6,987 nucleotides of DNA from positions 1 through 6,987 of the forward strand of contig WLIC01000030.1 of assembly GCA_009702405.1 (NCBI GenBank). Direction: 5' to 3'. Position 1 is the first letter of the stretch. Each line of letters begins with the position of its first letter. Shown piece after piece: positions 5,546 to 6,987 of the stretch. The notes beneath the pieces are model-generated. The model was given only the letters and a program-made list of their open reading frames with translations. It did not search any database and was not told where the DNA came from. Both the position numbers and the translations under genes were made by a program. The DNA comes from Actinomycetota bacterium (GTDB lineage Bacteria; Actinomycetota; Actinomycetes; Actinomycetales; Microbacteriaceae).

Positions 5546-6987
5546 ATGACAGACATCTCTGGTGGAGGAGCTTTAGCAGCTCTTAGAAGCCGTCTGCCTA
5601 GAATCTTTACCAGGCCAAGCCCAGATAGCAACATTGCTGAAGTCATCAAGTCAGCAAAGCTAAGCCACCCCAAGAGTGATTTCTCCGTAGTAGAAAAGGC
5701 TTACGCGGCTGCTGAGAAGGCTCATCAAGGGCAGACACGTAAAAGCGGCGATCCATACATCACGCACCCCGTAGCTGTAGCTCAAATTCTCGCTGACCTA
5801 GGCATAGGAACAGCTGGATTAGCTGCAGCGTTGCTGCACGACACAGTTGAAGACACTGACTACTCTTTAGAGCAACTCAGAGCCGAATTTGGTGAAGAGA
5901 TAGCCATGCTTGTCGATGGCGTCACAAAGTTAGACAAGGTCAAATTTGGCGACACCGCCCAGGCTGAGACTGTTCGCAAGATGGTTGTTGCGATGTCAAA
6001 GGACATTCGTGTTCTTGTTATTAAGCTCGCTGACCGTTTGCACAACGCACGAACCTGGGGTTTTGTTCCTGAGGAAAAAGCACGAAAGAAAGCTCAAGAA
6101 ACTCTTGAGATCTATGCACCTCTCGCGCATCGACTTGGTATCAGCACAATCAAGTGGGAACTGGAGGATATTTCCTTCTCTGTGCTTTACCCGAAGGTTT
6201 ATGACGAGATAGTTAACCTGGTTAGACAGCGTTCACCTAAACGTGAAGAGTTCATTCAATCCGTAATTTCTGCTATTGATGACGATCTCAAAGACAACAA
6301 AGTAAAAGGTAAGGTAGCTGGCCGGCCTAAACAGTATTACTCCATTTATCAAAAGATGGTTATCAGAGGTAGAGAGTTTGACGACATCTATGACCTTGTA
6401 GGTATTCGAGTAATAGTTCCTGAGGTTAGAGATTGCTACGCCATTCTTGGTTCTATCCACGCAAGGTGGAATCCAGTACCAGGTCGCTTCAAAGATTACA
6501 TTGCAATGCCAAAGTTCAATCTTTATCAGTCCCTACACACCACCGTTATTGGTCCAAACGGTAGGCCAGTCGAGATTCAGATCCGAACTCAGGAGATGCA
6601 TAACAGAGCCGAGTATGGTGTTGCAGCTCACTGGAAGTACAAAGAAGGCGCATCGGACAGCAGACTCAGTTCAGAAGATGACTTGGTATGGCTCAAGCAC
6701 CTGTCTGATTGGCAACATGAAACAGCAGATCCATCCGAGTTCCTTGACGCGCTCCGATTTGAGATTGGAGCTAAAGAGGTTTATGCCTTCACACCTAAGG
6801 GACGAGTTATCGGATTAACTAAAGGTTCAACCCCGGTTGATTTCGCTTACGCGGTTCACACGGAGATTGGCCATCGCACCATGGGTGCCAAGGTTAATGG
6901 CCGACTTGTTCCACTGGAGACGGTATTGCAGTCAGGCGATGTGGTTGAGATTCTGACTTCCAAGTCTCAAGAAGCCGGGCCAAGTCA
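5546..6987 (+). CDS. rel: Bifunctional (p)ppGpp synthetase/hydrolase Rel, N-terminal 480 residues (3' end outside window)
   Basis: Rel makes the alarmone (p)ppGpp from ATP and GDP/GTP when the ribosome senses uncharged tRNA, and also breaks it down. The frame is open from 5546 to the window end without a stop: 480 codons of a protein usually about 740-790 residues long. The hydrolase HD domain (about 50-200) has its metal and catalytic residues H74, H98-D99, E102-D103 and D163, in 'ITHPV', 'LLHDTVEDT' and 'LADRLHN'. The synthetase domain (about 230-370) has '[13 protein letters not shown]' with R260, D283 in 'YDLVGIRV', and E343 in 'VEIQIRT'. The loop R314-F-K-D317 is the RXKD form of bifunctional enzymes, not the EXDD form of synthetase-only RelA. 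A TGS domain starts near 411. The missing part should hold the remaining ribosome-binding domains and ACT. Both activities look intact. Confidence 0.96.
   Translation, partial: MTDISGGGALAALRSRLPRIFTRPSPDSNIAEVIKSAKLSHPKSDFSVVEKAYAAAEKAHQGQTRKSGDPYITHPVAVAQILADLGIGTAGLAAALLHDTVEDTDYSLEQLRAEFGEEIAMLVDGVTKLDKVKFGDTAQAETVRKMVVAMSKDIRVLVIKLADRLHNARTWGFVPEEKARKKAQETLEIYAPLAHRLGISTIKWELEDISFSVLYPKVYDEIVNLVRQRSPKREEFIQSVISAIDDDLKDNKVKGKVAGRPKQYYSIYQKMVIRGREFDDIYDLVGIRVIVPEVRDCYAILGSIHARWNPVPGRFKDYIAMPKFNLYQSLHTTVIGPNGRPVEIQIRTQEMHNRAEYGVAAHWKYKEGASDSRLSSEDDLVWLKHLSDWQHETADPSEFLDALRFEIGAKEVYAFTPKGRVIGLTKGSTPVDFAYAVHTEIGHRTMGAKVNGRLVPLETVLQSGDVVEILTSKSQEAGPS

Noticed and set aside
5479..5673. Minus-strand 64-codon frame over the secF-rel gap
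   Set aside because: It covers the secF end and the rel start in antisense and has no recognisable product or start signal.
5946..6818. Plus-strand frames of 88 and 123 codons and a minus-strand frame of 75 codons within 5946-6818
   Set aside because: They fall in other frames of rel, whose frame is continuous from 5546 to the window end with all catalytic residues; they are shadows.
1..6987. A novel system, mobile element, CRISPR array or RNA gene
   Set aside because: All long frames are assigned to conserved housekeeping genes in a known actinobacterial order, gaps are at most 53 bases, and no repeat array, transposase, tRNA-like or phage-like sequence was seen.

Overview
The window is a conserved housekeeping stretch, read entirely on the plus strand, from an actinobacterium. 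The order is yebC (3' end) - ruvC - ruvA - ruvB - yajC - secD - secF - rel (5' part). This gene order is typical of Actinobacteria. The Rel and SecF proteins have strongly actinobacterial wording, for example Rel's 'TWGFVP' segment and the Cys-containing SecD insert. By eye on a few sampled lines the base composition is in the mid-40s to about 50 % GC, which is low for the phylum. Together these suggest one of the small-genome aquatic lineages, either a freshwater or marine Microbacteriaceae (Luna/Aquiluna/Rhodoluna-like) or an acI-type Nanopelagicales. That placement is inference; I favour Microbacteriaceae from the Rel wording.

Layout. Bases 1-189 are the C-terminus of the YebC/TACO1-family protein. 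Bases 191-2386 hold the three Holliday-junction genes ruvC, ruvA and ruvB, packed with a 1-nt gap, a 23-nt gap and an 8-nt overlap. A 53-nt gap carrying a perfect TATAAT box separates ruvB from the Sec accessory genes yajC, secD and secF (2440-5496). secD and secF share one base (TAATG). A 46- to 49-nt gap with a promoter-like TTCATA-17-TATAAA and a good Shine-Dalgarno leads into rel, which runs off the right edge after 480 codons. No stretch above 300 bases lacks a gene. I see no RNA gene, mobile element, CRISPR array or convincing rho-independent terminator.

How the genes work together. RuvA binds four-way DNA junctions, RuvB drives branch migration by ATP hydrolysis, and RuvC cuts the junction; all catalytic residues I know to look for are present. 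SecD, SecF and YajC form the accessory complex of the SecYEG channel, which uses the proton gradient to help pull proteins outward; the membrane Asp and Arg residues of the proton path are present. Rel makes and degrades (p)ppGpp; both the HD hydrolase and the synthetase residues are intact, with the RXKD loop of bifunctional enzymes.

I found no novel system here. The points worth a second look are modest: two candidate internal promoters that would divide the run into ruv, sec and rel units; the absence of apt between secF and rel; non-ATG starts and weak ribosome sites in the ruv genes; and small sequence curiosities in yajC, secD and the start of rel.
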